Assembly: GCA_910587755.1 (NCBI GenBank)
Contig: CAJUNZ010000037.1
Span: 1 to 25,627, forward strand
From: an uncultured Acetatifactor sp.
GTDB lineage: Bacteria; Bacillota; Clostridia; Lachnospirales; Lachnospiraceae
Direction of reading: 5' to 3'
DNA: 25,627 nucleotides
Shown here: positions 1 to 8,558 of the stretch, piece after piece
How the letters are laid out: every line of letters begins with the position of its first letter
Numbering within the stretch: position 1 is the first letter of the stretch
Position numbers and translations under genes: made by a program
The notes under the pieces: generated by a model
What the model was told of the DNA's origin: nothing
The model's database searches: none
The model's input: the letters and a program-made list of their open reading frames with translations, nothing else

Positions 1-147
1 TTTCAATCAAAAAAAGTGAAAAAAGTTTGTGACAATAACTTGACACACGCGGGGTGGGGCGGACTTTGCGTCGCGTCGAGCCTGCCGATTTGAGGCGGTT
101 TCAGGCTGTTGGGGAGAAGTCTCCTCCCAGGCTGCATTATGGGAGAA
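1..147. other. Left edge, no gene recognised
   Basis: No coding region is convincing here. It lies downstream of the minus-strand nucleotidyltransferase gene. A small hairpin is visible at 79-107 (AGCCTG pairing with CAGGCT, with CCG/CGG inside), but no T-run follows it on either strand, so it is not called a terminator. Confidence 0.4.
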
Positions 148-1038
148 TCAGGATTTCACCCGATACCCCAGCCTGCAGATTTCTCTGTCCAAAATAGATG
201 TCTTTTCCGGGATGCCATACCGTTCCGCCAGACCGCATCTGACCAGCCACTCATAATTGATGCCGAATCCGTGCGGTCTGGTTTCGTATTTGAACCCTTC
301 TAAATTTCTGTGTTCCCGCAGGTATTGTATGATGGGTTCATATACGGACTCGGTATGCTCCTTCAGGTACTCTGTGCAGTGCTTCAATATGGCTTCCGCC
401 ACCTCTCGATTCGCCCCCTTCTCATAGAGCGGGTCGTAAATCAGCGAAATAATCTCCGGATTGATTCGCCTGCCCTGAGGGATTACTTCCCGCTCAGGGA
501 GCTGCCCGGCCTTGCATATCTCTATCCAGGCGATGTTCTCCGCCAGCTGAGGGATGAAATAGATGGCATTTTCAAGGTTTCCCTTTATGTAGAGATTTTT
601 CTCGGCCTTGTTCAGATAATATACTGCTCCGGAGAAACCCAACAGCATTTCCTTCTGCCGCTCCAGTGCTCCTATGTGAAAGGCATCGTCAAACAATTCG
701 TCCAGAAGGAAATCCTTTGAGAACAGTTTTTTGCCTTTGCTGAATGCTTTCCACCGAAAGTCGTCTACATTCCCGTTTCCGATAAAAGTCCGGAACCTGG
801 TCAGTGTGTGGAGGTTCAAAATGGCGCACATGCCGTCCTCGTACAGTCTGTAACTGGTCTTTCCTCTATAGTCGTCATCGTAGACGGCTTCCACCTGGAT
901 ATCTGACCATTCCCATATGGCATCGTGGCTGAAGCTTCCCAGCAGATAAGCGGCGATGCACTTTCTGTCATGATAAAGCCTGTCGGATATCTTCTCGATA
1001 ATCACATTACAGTATCCCCTCAAAACCTGATTTTCCAT
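148..1038 (-). CDS. Nucleotidyltransferase-fold protein, 296 aa
   Basis: The protein resembles the nucleotidyltransferase domain proteins of Lachnospiraceae, related to aminoglycoside nucleotidyltransferases. The N-terminal core carries GSF at residues 34-36 followed by WEWSDIQ around 42-48, which fits the GS-x(9-11)-SD pattern of the fold. The second acidic residue of the usual D-x-D pair is replaced by Gln (SDIQ), so catalysis by the standard two-metal mechanism is doubtful; nearby acidic residues (VYDDD) might compensate. The rest is mostly helical, with no signal peptide, so it is cytoplasmic. The ATG has an AGGAG ribosome site about 8 nt upstream on the minus strand. It lies 53 nt downstream of the broken UvrA-like gene and was probably co-transcribed with it. 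The substrate is unknown; the fold assignment is from motif and overall resemblance only. Confidence 0.75.
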   Translation of the reverse strand: MENQVLRGYCNVIIEKISDRLYHDRKCIAAYLLGSFSHDAIWEWSDIQVEAVYDDDYRGKTSYRLYEDGMCAILNLHTLTRFRTFIGNGNVDDFRWKAFSKGKKLFSKDFLLDELFDDAFHIGALERQKEMLLGFSGAVYYLNKAEKNLYIKGNLENAIYFIPQLAENIAWIEICKAGQLPEREVIPQGRRINPEIISLIYDPLYEKGANREVAEAILKHCTEYLKEHTESVYEPIIQYLREHRNLEGFKYETRPHGFGINYEWLVRCGLAERYGIPEKTSILDREICRLGYRVKS

Positions 1039-1091
1039 ATGTTTTTCTCCTGTTTAAACTCCTGTCTCTCCCCGCTGCTTTTTGCTCCCCC

Positions 1092-2083
1092 TCACCCCTC
1101 CGGTGCCAGATGGCTTCTAAGGTAATCGGCGGTCTTTGACTCCCGGTGTTTTAAGAGGTCAAAGGGGGAGCCGCAGAACATGACTCTGCCCCCGTGTCTT
1201 CCCGCTCCCGGCCCCATGTCGATGACATGATCCGAACCCAATATCATTTCCGGATCATGCTCCACCATCACCACGGTATTTCCGCTTTCCACGATTCTTT
1301 TCATCACATGCAGCACACGGAGGACATCCTGGGAATGCAGACCCACGGTAGGTTCGTCGAACAGGTACAGAAGGTTTTTCCGATTCCTGTATTTGCCCAT
1401 TTCCCTGACCAGCTTCAGCCTCTGGGCCTCCCCGCCGGAGACGGTGGACAGGGGCTGTCCCAGCTGCATATATCCCAGGCCCAGGTCGCATACCAGTCGG
1501 ATTCTCTCATAGAGGAAGGGGCTGTCCGCAAAAAAGTCCAGGGATTCCCGAAAAGGCATGTCCAGAACCTGCTTGATGTTCCGATCCCTGTATTTGATCT
1601 GCAGCACTTCGTCGATATACTGCTGTCCATTGCACTCCGGACATAGGATTCTGGTCTCGCCGAAATACTGGATATAATTTTCCAGATACCCCTTTCCCCG
1701 GCACACCGGGCAGGCGCCTTTGGAATGGAAGGAAAAGAGACCCCTGTCCGCATGTTCCGCGAACAGGCTGCGTATGGCATCGAAGAGATTCAGGTAGGTG
1801 GCGGGAACAGAGGATTTTTTCCCGTTCAGCAGCCCACCATTGATAGACCCTCTATGTATCCTGTCCGGGGCTGTTTCATTTTTCTGGAAAAAATCTTCTC
1901 CTGGTCCCACATGCAGTCCAGGAGCCTGCGCTGGGCCGTGGCGTAGATCACGTCATAGGCCAGAGTGGACTTGCCGGATCCGCTTACGCCGGCTATCACC
2001 GTGTGCTTGTGGTATGGGATTTCCACGCTGATGTCCTTGAGGTTGTTTTCCCTTATGTGCTCGATTCTGATATGGTCGTACAT
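1092..2083 (-). pseudogene. UvrA-like ABC ATPase, internally deleted and frameshifted
   Basis: The 5' part (2083 to about 1826) encodes the start of the first ABC module of a UvrA-type protein: ENNLKDISVEIP, Walker A GVSGSGKSTLAYD, the YATAQRR segment and YIEGLS, then a stop. From about 1850 to 1092 another frame continues with second-module sequence: SSVPATYLNLFDAI, zinc-type cysteine pairs (CPVCRGKG, CPECNGQ), signature STVSGGEAQRLKL, Walker B YLFDEPTVGLH and VEHDPEMI. The second half of module 1 and the second Walker A are missing. A full UvrA-like drug-resistance paralogue has about 750 to 950 residues; only about 330 remain. The pattern fits a deletion between the two homologous modules plus a frameshift near 1826-1850. 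The likely start is the ATG at 2083 behind AGGTGA, with a GTG at 2092 as alternative. The ancestor probably acted in DNA repair or drug protection; the remnant is very unlikely to work as UvrA. Confidence 0.8.
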
Positions 2084-2290
2084 GTCTTTCACCTGCCTTG
2101 TCCTTGATGATACTGGCGCGCTTTGGATAGTTGTTTTCCGGGGAGCTGCGGATGCCTCAGAAGACCAGGGCGTGTTGTACGGCGCCTGGGTTTTATCACC
2201 TTAAAGCTGAGTATAAAGTGTGACATCGTGTCGCTGTCAAGACCTGATATTCTGATGGCGCCCAATGACCGCTGAGAGGAAAATGATACT

Positions 2291-2336
2291 AAAAAATCAG
2301 CAGGAAAGCCGTTTGGGGCTCTCCCGCTGATTTTTT
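2291..2336 (-). terminator. Rho-independent terminator after the DUF1266 lipoprotein gene
   Basis: An inverted repeat (AAAAATCAGCAGGAAAGCC against GGCTCTCCCGCTGATTTTT, two mismatches, short loop) is bordered by an A-run on the left and a T-run on the right, so it could stop transcription from either side. On the minus strand it lies about 60 nt beyond the stop codon at 2395. The rest of the 2093-2394 gap shows no gene I recognise; the short open frame within it has no family resemblance. Confidence 0.8.
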
Positions 2337-2394
2337 GCACTGCAGGACGGTCAGTTACCGCCTGCTACAGGATTTTCGCTTTAATATTTGACTC

Positions 2395-3747
2395 TTACCA
2401 TTCTTTAGTAAGTTCCATATTCCAGTCAAGGGAAAATGATCCGCCTGTCTGGGCTTCCATGCTCTTCACCAGTGCGGCGCGCTCTCCGGCGCTGGTGGCA
2501 GGGTCATCCAGGGATTCTTCTGCCCAGTAGGAATAACCATAGAGGTAGCTCTTGTTAAAGTCCTCCCAGGAGTCATAAAGCCCCTGGGCCTTCTGTGCCG
2601 CCTCCAGCATTTTGTCCATGGCCTCCTCATAGGAACAGTAACCGGCTGCATAGCCAAAGCCCATAATGGTTCCAACCCGGCTTAAATCCCAGGCGGCGAT
2701 AGCTCCGTCACCGTAAGCGGACCAGGCGTCATAGGCTGCCATAAGGCAGATAATGGTTTCTTCGTCCAGGTTCTCGCTCTCCAGCGTGGCGGCAAAGGTA
2801 TCCCGGTCTATATCGCTGCTGAGACCCAGCTCATTCAGAAAGTCAAGAGCGTCCTTGTTGTGGCCCTCATTCATAAGCCAGTCCGCAGTTTCCATCAGTT
2901 CGTCGGCATCTGTGATATCCCAGCTGTCTGCCAGACTCTGCTGGGCCTGGGAAACGACGACGCTGAGCTGGCTGTCATCCATGCCCATATCCACCATCAT
3001 CTTGTAGGTCTCCCGAAGGTTGGCTCCATTTACGGAGTCCAGAACCGCCGTCATGCTGTTGATAAAGCCGATGGTTCCCGCTGATCCTGCGGTGCCGTCC
3101 AGAAGCTCCAGGGAAAGGACTTTCATGGCATCCTCTACATCGCTGTTATTTCCCACGAAAACAACGGAATAGTAGCTGTCCTCGGACTCCACATAATAAC
3201 CATAGGCTTTCCCTGAGGTGATTCCGCTCTTGGCCACGCCTTCTCTGGCCAGGCACTTCACGGCGCCTTCCACGGAGGGAGCCTCCGTATCTTCCCAGCT
3301 CACCGTCACGCCGGAGCCGTCCAGAATCAGATTTGCAATGTAATCCGCATAAGTCTCAAGACTGTCCACGTCACTGGAGTTTCCCGGAACGGTTGCCTTG
3401 GAACTTCCCACGGAAACGGCGGAAAATCCTGTTCTGCTGGTTCCGCCGTCCAGACCCATCATGGTGCTTCCTGCCTGGAGCGGCAGGTCTGTCTGGGTAA
3501 GCCCCTCAAGCAGAATCACCTTGTAAGAGCCGTCGGAGGAAACATATTCCTGGGAAGTCGGAAGATCCGCTTCCTGGGGCTTTTCTGTCTCCTGGGGTTT
3601 TTCCGTGGCCCGGGACTCTTCCTGGACGGTTCCCTCTGTTCCTCCAGCGCTGCCAGATGACAGATCTGTTGTCTCTTTCGGATCTCCGCAGGCTGTCAGG
3701 GTCAGTCCCAGAACCATGGCCAACAGCAGTACTCCTCTTTTTTTCAT
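2395..3747 (-). CDS. Lipoprotein with DUF1266-like C-terminal domain, 450 aa
   Basis: It begins with a lipoprotein signal peptide (MKKRG, hydrophobic core, lipobox LTAC with Cys20), so it is expected to be anchored on the outer face of the membrane. A Ser/Thr/Glu/Pro-rich linker follows (about residues 21-65), with a repeated TEKPQE motif. A beta-rich middle region carries VSSDGSYKVILLEG. The last 150 residues carry the DUF1266 pattern: AWDLSRVGTIMGFGYAAGY, then SYEEAMDKMLEAA, then YDSWEDFNKSYLYGYSYW. The function of DUF1266 is unknown. The ATG at 3747 is preferred over the one at 3756 because AGGAG lies about 10 nt before 3747 but only 1 nt before 3756. The gene stands alone with its own promoter (3899-3927) and terminator. 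Confidence 0.85.
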   Translation of the reverse strand: MKKRGVLLLAMVLGLTLTACGDPKETTDLSSGSAGGTEGTVQEESRATEKPQETEKPQEADLPTSQEYVSSDGSYKVILLEGLTQTDLPLQAGSTMMGLDGGTSRTGFSAVSVGSSKATVPGNSSDVDSLETYADYIANLILDGSGVTVSWEDTEAPSVEGAVKCLAREGVAKSGITSGKAYGYYVESEDSYYSVVFVGNNSDVEDAMKVLSLELLDGTAGSAGTIGFINSMTAVLDSVNGANLRETYKMMVDMGMDDSQLSVVVSQAQQSLADSWDITDADELMETADWLMNEGHNKDALDFLNELGLSSDIDRDTFAATLESENLDEETIICLMAAYDAWSAYGDGAIAAWDLSRVGTIMGFGYAAGYCSYEEAMDKMLEAAQKAQGLYDSWEDFNKSYLYGYSYWAEESLDDPATSAGERAALVKSMEAQTGGSFSLDWNMELTKEW

Positions 3748-3898
3748 ACTCCTCATACTCCTTTTAGCGATATGATTTTTACCTGTCCCGGCATTTTCCT
3801 TCTCTTTTTTGTCTCCTGGTCAGCAGAGAATTTTTGTCAGAGAAACTGCCGGTTTTGAGAATCCTGTCCACAGGGATTTCCGGCGGACAAGCATCCCT

Positions 3899-3927
3899 AT
3901 TATAACCCTGTGCATGGGTTCAGTCAA
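3899..3927 (-). promoter_or_regulatory. Vegetative promoter for the DUF1266 lipoprotein gene
   Basis: Read on the minus strand, TTGACT (3927-3922) is followed after exactly 17 bases by TATAAT (3904-3899). This is nearly the sigma-A consensus and points toward the gene starting at 3747, leaving a leader of about 145 nt. Confidence 0.75.
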
Positions 3928-4004
3928 TAAAGATCAGAAAAAAGCGGCGGTGGAAGCGGTAGAAAAATTTGTCAGATTTACTCGAAAAACGGAAGAGGAA
4001 ACGA

Positions 4005-4033
4005 TTGACAAACCCCCCGATATCCCTTATAGT
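4005..4033 (+). promoter_or_regulatory. Vegetative promoter for the pot operon
   Basis: TTGACA (4005-4010), a 17-base spacer and TATAGT (4028-4033) form a near-consensus sigma-A promoter. Transcription would start near 4040. It is divergent from the promoter at 3899-3927, with about 78 bases between their -35 boxes, so the two could share regulation. No other gene lies in the 3748-4269 gap. Confidence 0.75.
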
Positions 4034-4039
4034 TATTTC

Positions 4040-4269
4040 ATTGCGTTTGCATCTGAAAAAAGGCCGTGCCTGGGGAGGTAAGTGCGGCCATAAAAGCGGC
4101 TCGGTTTCCCTGCCGGGGTACTTTTCAAGCTGTGAGAAGCAGCGCGAAATAACACACCATCCTTTGCGGGAGGCAGGCAGACAAAAAACGGGCCGGGTTA
4201 TGTGTGAATAACATAGACACGCAGCTTATTTCGGCGCAGGAGTGCGCCGCCGCAAAGGAGATGCATCAA
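4040..4269 (+). promoter_or_regulatory. Long structured 5' leader of the pot operon
   Basis: About 230 nt separate the expected start of transcription from the chosen start codon. Visible structures include GGCCG/CGGCC around 4050-4095 and a perfect six-pair hairpin GGCGCA-ggag-TGCGCC at 4233-4248. That hairpin ends 5 nt before the ribosome site AAAGGAG (4254-4260). No known riboswitch class was recognised. The spacing suggests possible control of translation, but this is inference. Confidence 0.4.
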
Positions 4270-5451
4270 GTGAAAGATACAATTATTTCTTTAAAAGACA
4301 TTACTGTCTCTTATGATGGCGAGCAGATTCTGGGAGGATTTAACCTGGAGATACATGACGGAGAATTTGTCACGCTCTTAGGGCCTTCCGGATGCGGAAA
4401 GACCACTGTTCTGCGCACCATTGCCGGTTTTATCAGGCCGGATGCAGGGGATGTCTTTTTTTATGACCAAAAGATCACTGCCCTGCCGCCCCACAGGCGG
4501 GAGGTGAACACAATTTTCCAGAAATACGCTCTGTTTCCGCATTTAAATGTCTATAACAATATCGCTTTCGGCATGCGCCTGAAAGGCCGCAGCGAGAAAG
4601 AAATTAAAGAGACCGTCCACAGAATGCTGGCCATGGTGAATCTTACAGGCTACGCTCACAGGGGCATTGGACAGCTCTCCGGCGGACAGCAGCAGAGAGT
4701 GGCCATAGCCCGGGCCCTTGCCAATGAGCCCAAGGTTCTGCTGCTGGATGAGCCCCTGGGGGCCCTGGACCTGAAACTGCGGAAGGACATGCAGGCGGAG
4801 CTGAAAAAAATACAGAAGCAGACAGGCATCACCTTTGTGTTTGTCACCCACGACCAGGAGGAGGCCCTGTCCATGTCCGATGTGGTGGTGGTGATGGACG
4901 GGGGCGTGATACAGCAGATCGGTTCGCCCACGGATATTTACAATGAGCCGAAAAACGCCTTTGTGGCGGATTTCATCGGGGAGTCCAACATACTGGACGG
5001 CATGATGCAGGAGGACTATTCCGTGCGGGTTGCCGGGCACAATTTCCGATGCCTGGACAGCGGATTTGGCAAAAACACTCCTGTGGACGTGGTGATACGC
5101 CCGGAGGATATCAAGGTGGTGGAACCGGATTCCACCCTTATTGCCGGGGATGTGACGGCGGTGACATTCAAGGGAGTCCACTATGAGATTATTGTGGATG
5201 TGGCAGGTTTCAAGTGGATGATACAGTCCACCCAGTGCTGCAGAGTGGGGGACCGCATAGGCTTGTCTCTCACCCCTGATGATATTCATGTGATGAAAAA
5301 GTCCGAATATTCGGGCATGTATGGCGACTACAGCACTTTCAGTGACGAGATGGGCGAAGCAGAGACAGAAGGGGAAGGGGATTCCTGCGGGAAAGTCAAT
5401 GCCTCTTCCGGCACATGGGCAGAAGAGGAGGGCGGCGCAGATGAAATCTGA
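4270..5451 (+). CDS. potA: Spermidine/putrescine ABC transporter ATPase PotA
   Basis: Cytoplasmic ATPase subunit that drives polyamine import. All ABC motifs are intact: Walker A GPSGCGKTT (38-46), Q-loop Gln84 in IFQKYALFPH, signature LSGGQQ (136-141), Walker B VLLLDEP (156-162) and switch His194 in THDQEEA. A TOBE-type C-terminal domain follows, with VVIRPEDIKVV. The last 35 or so residues are an unusual acidic tail rich in Glu and Gly. The start is chosen at GTG 4270 because AAAGGAG lies 9 nt upstream and the protein then begins like other PotA proteins (MKDTIISLKDITVSYDG). In-frame alternatives are the ATG at 4261, too close to that site, and a GTG at 4204. The gene overlaps potB by 11 bases, so translation is probably coupled. 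The ABC family is certain; polyamine specificity rests on the operon and the PotD partner. Confidence 0.92.
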   Translation: MKDTIISLKDITVSYDGEQILGGFNLEIHDGEFVTLLGPSGCGKTTVLRTIAGFIRPDAGDVFFYDQKITALPPHRREVNTIFQKYALFPHLNVYNNIAFGMRLKGRSEKEIKETVHRMLAMVNLTGYAHRGIGQLSGGQQQRVAIARALANEPKVLLLDEPLGALDLKLRKDMQAELKKIQKQTGITFVFVTHDQEEALSMSDVVVVMDGGVIQQIGSPTDIYNEPKNAFVADFIGESNILDGMMQEDYSVRVAGHNFRCLDSGFGKNTPVDVVIRPEDIKVVEPDSTLIAGDVTAVTFKGVHYEIIVDVAGFKWMIQSTQCCRVGDRIGLSLTPDDIHVMKKSEYSGMYGDYSTFSDEMGEAETEGEGDSCGKVNASSGTWAEEEGGADEI

Positions 5452-6268
5452 TTCCAAACTTTTGTCCGCTCCCTACACGGTCTGGATGACGGTGTTTATT
5501 GTGCTGCCCATGCTGCTGGTGGGGTATTTTGCCTTCACGGACAAGTCGGGCAGTTTTACGCTGGAAAATATTTTAAGTGTGGGGCAGTATTCCAATGTGT
5601 TCCTGCGCTCCATCTGGCTGGGAGCTGTGGCCACGGCGGTCTCCCTGGCGCTGGGCTATCCTCTGGCATACATTATCTCAAAGGTGGACGCCAGGCGGCA
5701 GAATATCATGGTGATGCTGGTGATGCTGCCCATGTGGATGAATTTTCTGCTGCGCACCTACGCGTGGATGACGCTTCTGGAGGACAATGGACTGATCAAC
5801 GGAGCCCTGGCGGCCCTGGGCCTGCCCCGGGCCCATATGATCAACACCTCAGGGGCGGTGGTGCTGGGCATGGTCTATAACTATATTCCTTATATGATCC
5901 TGCCCCTGTACTCGGTGCTGACCAAAATTGACCGAAGCGTCATAGAGGCGGCACAGGATCTGGGGGCCAACAGCAGGGAAGTCTTTTTGAAGGTGGTGGT
6001 GCCCATGAGCATGCCCGGCGTTATCTCCGGTGTGACTATGGTGTTTGTGCCGGCGGTGAGCACCTTTATTATCTCGAAAATGCTGGGAGGAGGCGGAAAC
6101 CTGCTCATTGGGGATCTGATTGACATGCAGTTTCTGGGCAGCGCCTACAATCCCAACCTGGGTTCGGCCGTATCCCTGGTGCTGATGGTGATCATCCTGA
6201 TCTGCATGGGTATTATGAATCAGTTCGACGATGGAGGAGACACTGAGGAAGGAGGCATACTGATATGA
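5441..6268 (+). CDS. potB: Spermidine/putrescine ABC transporter permease PotB
   Basis: Integral membrane permease of about six helices and 275 residues, the usual size for PotB. The conserved cytoplasmic EAA loop that contacts PotA is present at about 169-193 (IEAAQDLGANSREVFLKVVV, then PMSMPG). Other family marks are LPMWMNFLLRTYAWM (96-110) and the loop LLEDNGLIN. The ATG at 5441 is chosen over upstream in-frame starts because GAGGAGGG lies about 8 nt before it and the protein then begins shortly before the first membrane helix. The upstream part of the open frame overlaps potA coding sequence and is not counted. It overlaps potC by the ATGA at 6265-6268. Confidence 0.92.
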   Translation: MKSDSKLLSAPYTVWMTVFIVLPMLLVGYFAFTDKSGSFTLENILSVGQYSNVFLRSIWLGAVATAVSLALGYPLAYIISKVDARRQNIMVMLVMLPMWMNFLLRTYAWMTLLEDNGLINGALAALGLPRAHMINTSGAVVLGMVYNYIPYMILPLYSVLTKIDRSVIEAAQDLGANSREVFLKVVVPMSMPGVISGVTMVFVPAVSTFIISKMLGGGGNLLIGDLIDMQFLGSAYNPNLGSAVSLVLMVIILICMGIMNQFDDGGDTEEGGILI

Positions 6269-7074
6269 AAAAGGCAGGTGCATGTATCTACACCTTTCTC
6301 ATTTTCCTGTTTTTGTATGCCCCCATTCTTGTGCTGATTGTGTTTTCCTTCAATGACACGGAGACCGGCAGCCGCACGGTGTGGGGCGGCTTTTCCCTGC
6401 GGTGGTATCAGAAGCTTTTTGAGGATCGGCTGATTCTGGAGGCTCTGTGCAATACGCTGCTTATCGCGGTGGTGTCGGCGGCGGCTTCCACTGTGCTGGG
6501 CACCATGGCGGCCATCGGCATAAACTCCATGAAACGCCTGCCCAGGCGGATTATGATGAACATAACAAATTTTCCCATGGTCAATCCTGAGATTGTCACA
6601 GGGGTGTCGCTGATGCTGCTGTTTGTGTCTGCGGTGAGGCTTTTCGGCGGCAGAAGTCTGGGGATGGCCTCCCTGTTTGCGGCCCACATTACTTTCTGTC
6701 TGCCCTATGTGATCCTGTCGGTGCTGCCTAAGCTGCGCCAGATGGATCCCAACCTGTATGAAGCCGCCCAGGATCTGGGCTGTCCGCCGGCAAAAGCGTT
6801 CTTTAAAGTGGTGCTGCCAGAGATTCTGCCTGGAATTGTCACAGGGATGATTATGGCGTTTACGCTCTCTATAGACGATTTTGTGATCAGTTATTTCACC
6901 AGCGGCACCACGCAGACCTTACCCATCTATATCTATTCCATGACCCGGAAGCGGATCAGCCCGGAGATCAATGCGCTGTCCACGGTGCTGTTTGCAGTGG
7001 TGATGGTGCTGCTGGTCATTATCAATGTCCGCAGCGTTAAGGATCAGCCGGAAAAACTGCCGGAAAACAACTGA
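6265..7074 (+). CDS. potC: Spermidine/putrescine ABC transporter permease PotC
   Basis: Second membrane permease of the importer, 269 residues. It starts with a hydrophobic helix (YTFLIFLFLYAPILVLIVFS) and the family motif FSFNDTETG, followed by WGGFSLRWYQKLF. The EAA loop reads YEAAQDLGCPPAKAFFKVVL, then PEILPG. The C-terminal part has the PotC-like FTLSIDDFVISYFTSG segment. Its ATG overlaps the potB stop (ATGA), which implies translational coupling and equal dosing with PotB. The protein ends with a short polar tail. Confidence 0.92.
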   Translation: MKKAGACIYTFLIFLFLYAPILVLIVFSFNDTETGSRTVWGGFSLRWYQKLFEDRLILEALCNTLLIAVVSAAASTVLGTMAAIGINSMKRLPRRIMMNITNFPMVNPEIVTGVSLMLLFVSAVRLFGGRSLGMASLFAAHITFCLPYVILSVLPKLRQMDPNLYEAAQDLGCPPAKAFFKVVLPEILPGIVTGMIMAFTLSIDDFVISYFTSGTTQTLPIYIYSMTRKRISPEINALSTVLFAVVMVLLVIINVRSVKDQPEKLPENN

Positions 7075-7110
7075 TACGGCTTTTCGTTTGAAGAAAGGAT
7101 ATCGGCACAC

Positions 7111-8331
7111 ATGAGGAGAGGACATTTCAAGCATTGGAAAAGGGGCTGTGTCGTTGGGTTCAGCCTGTGGGCGGTGCTCTGTCTGGCCCTGTCTCCGGCG
7201 CAGAGGGTTCTGGCCGGGGAGGAGGCGGCTCCTGACAGGGGAGTTACCATAAATGTCTACAACTGGGGCGAGTATATCGCCAACGGCACCGACGGCTCCC
7301 TGGATGTGAATGAGGAATTCACCCGGCGCACGGGAATTCGGGTCAACTACACCACTTTTGACAGCAATGAGTCACTGTACTCCAAGCTGGCCGGGGGCGG
7401 TGCGGACTATGATGTGATTATTCCTTCGGATTACATGGTCTCCAGGCTTATTGACGAGAATATGCTGGCCCGGCTGGATTTTTCCAACATTCCCAATTAT
7501 CAGTATATTGACGAGAAATTTCGGGATCCCGAGTATGACCCGGGGGGTTTGTATTCTGTGCCCTACACCTGGGGCGTGGTGGGGCTGTTCTACAACACGG
7601 ACTATATCCAGGAGGAGATTACCAGCTGGTCCGCTCTGTGGGATGACCGTTACAGCGGAAAGATCCTGATGTTCGACAATCCCAGGGACTCCTTTGCCAT
7701 TGCGCAGTTTATGCTGGGACAGTCCCTGAACACCTGTGATGACAATGACTGGGCGGAGGCGGCGGCTCTCTTAAAGCAGCAGAAGCCCATGGTGCAGGCT
7801 TATGTGATGGACCGGATTTTTGACAAAATGGAGAGCTGTGAGGCCTGGATCGCCCCCTATTATTCCGGAGATGCGGCTATTCTGGTGGACAATAACGACA
7901 GCATTCGTTTTGTGGTGCCTGAGGAGGGAACCAATTACTTTGTGGACGCCATGTGCATTCCCATTACCTCCACCCACAAAGAGGAGGCGGAGGAGTACAT
8001 CAATTTCCTCTGTGATCCTGAGATCGCCGGAGCCAACATGAATTATGTGGGGTACTCTACCCCGGAGAGCGCTGCCAAGGCGTATATGGATGAGGAGATG
8101 GTGGAAAACCCTATCTATTATCCGGATGAGGAGACCTTGGAGCGCACCCAGGTGTTTGTGAATCTGCCCGAGGATACCAGCAGGCTGGTGGACCGTCTGT
8201 GGGCAGAGGCGAAAATGGGAGGGCCGGGAGAATCGGCGGTGCTGATTGCGATAATTCTGGGCTTTTTGGGCGTATACATTGCCATTCTGGTATACAAGAG
8301 AAAAAAACGCCGAAGGTGGAACCGTCCTTGA
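7111..8331 (+). CDS. potD: Polyamine-binding protein PotD with C-terminal membrane anchor
   Basis: Extracellular substrate-binding protein of the importer. The start of the mature protein (VYNWGEYIANG) is the PotD/PotF family hallmark; later marks are DVIIPSDYMV, YSVPYTWGVVGLFYN and NYVGYSTP. Residues 1-35 form an export signal with a possible cleavage after VLA (35). There is no lipobox cysteine, although Gram-positive binding proteins are normally lipidated. Instead a hydrophobic helix lies at about 376-396 followed by a basic KRKKRRR tail, so the protein is probably tethered by its C-terminus. It starts 36 nt after potC with a moderate ribosome site (GAAAGGAT). It closes the operon; a terminator follows. 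The exact ligand (spermidine or putrescine) cannot be read from the sequence. Confidence 0.9.
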   Translation: MRRGHFKHWKRGCVVGFSLWAVLCLALSPAQRVLAGEEAAPDRGVTINVYNWGEYIANGTDGSLDVNEEFTRRTGIRVNYTTFDSNESLYSKLAGGGADYDVIIPSDYMVSRLIDENMLARLDFSNIPNYQYIDEKFRDPEYDPGGLYSVPYTWGVVGLFYNTDYIQEEITSWSALWDDRYSGKILMFDNPRDSFAIAQFMLGQSLNTCDDNDWAEAAALLKQQKPMVQAYVMDRIFDKMESCEAWIAPYYSGDAAILVDNNDSIRFVVPEEGTNYFVDAMCIPITSTHKEEAEEYINFLCDPEIAGANMNYVGYSTPESAAKAYMDEEMVENPIYYPDEETLERTQVFVNLPEDTSRLVDRLWAEAKMGGPGESAVLIAIILGFLGVYIAILVYKRKKRRRWNRP

Positions 8332-8341
8332 GGCAGAGAGA

Positions 8342-8375
8342 GGGCTGTGTGGTCGAGAAACCGTACAGCCTTTTT
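8342..8375 (+). terminator. Rho-independent terminator of the pot operon
   Basis: GGCTGTGTGGT pairs with ACCGTACAGCC (with wobble pairs) around a short loop, and five T residues follow directly. It starts about 10 nt after the potD stop codon. Confidence 0.85.
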
Positions 8376-8558
8376 GAATGAAGTTTGTTTTTTCCTTCTC
8401 GGACATTGTCCAACTCCTTTCCGTGATGAAAAGGTTGTATAATATCGAGATTGATTTTTACATCACAGTCTTTCAAATCGAAATCGTCAAACAATCTTTA
8501 TTATTAAATCAATCAACTTATATCTATATAACGAAAAACTGCTGAAGAGACAGTTGAA

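Noticed and set aside
3809..4211. Plus-strand open frames in the gap before potA
   Set aside because: They cover both divergent promoters and the leader, lack ribosome sites and resemble nothing known.
4040..4269. Known riboswitch (for example guanidine or another ykkC-type RNA) in the pot leader
   Set aside because: Conserved core sequences of these classes could not be matched. Only generic hairpins are visible.
4543..5457. Long minus-strand open frame (304 codons) opposite potA
   Set aside because: It lies entirely opposite a clear ABC ATPase gene, is rich in His and other residues expected from antisense reading, and has no family resemblance. Similar frames opposite potB, potC, the lipoprotein and the hexosaminidase were dropped for the same reason.
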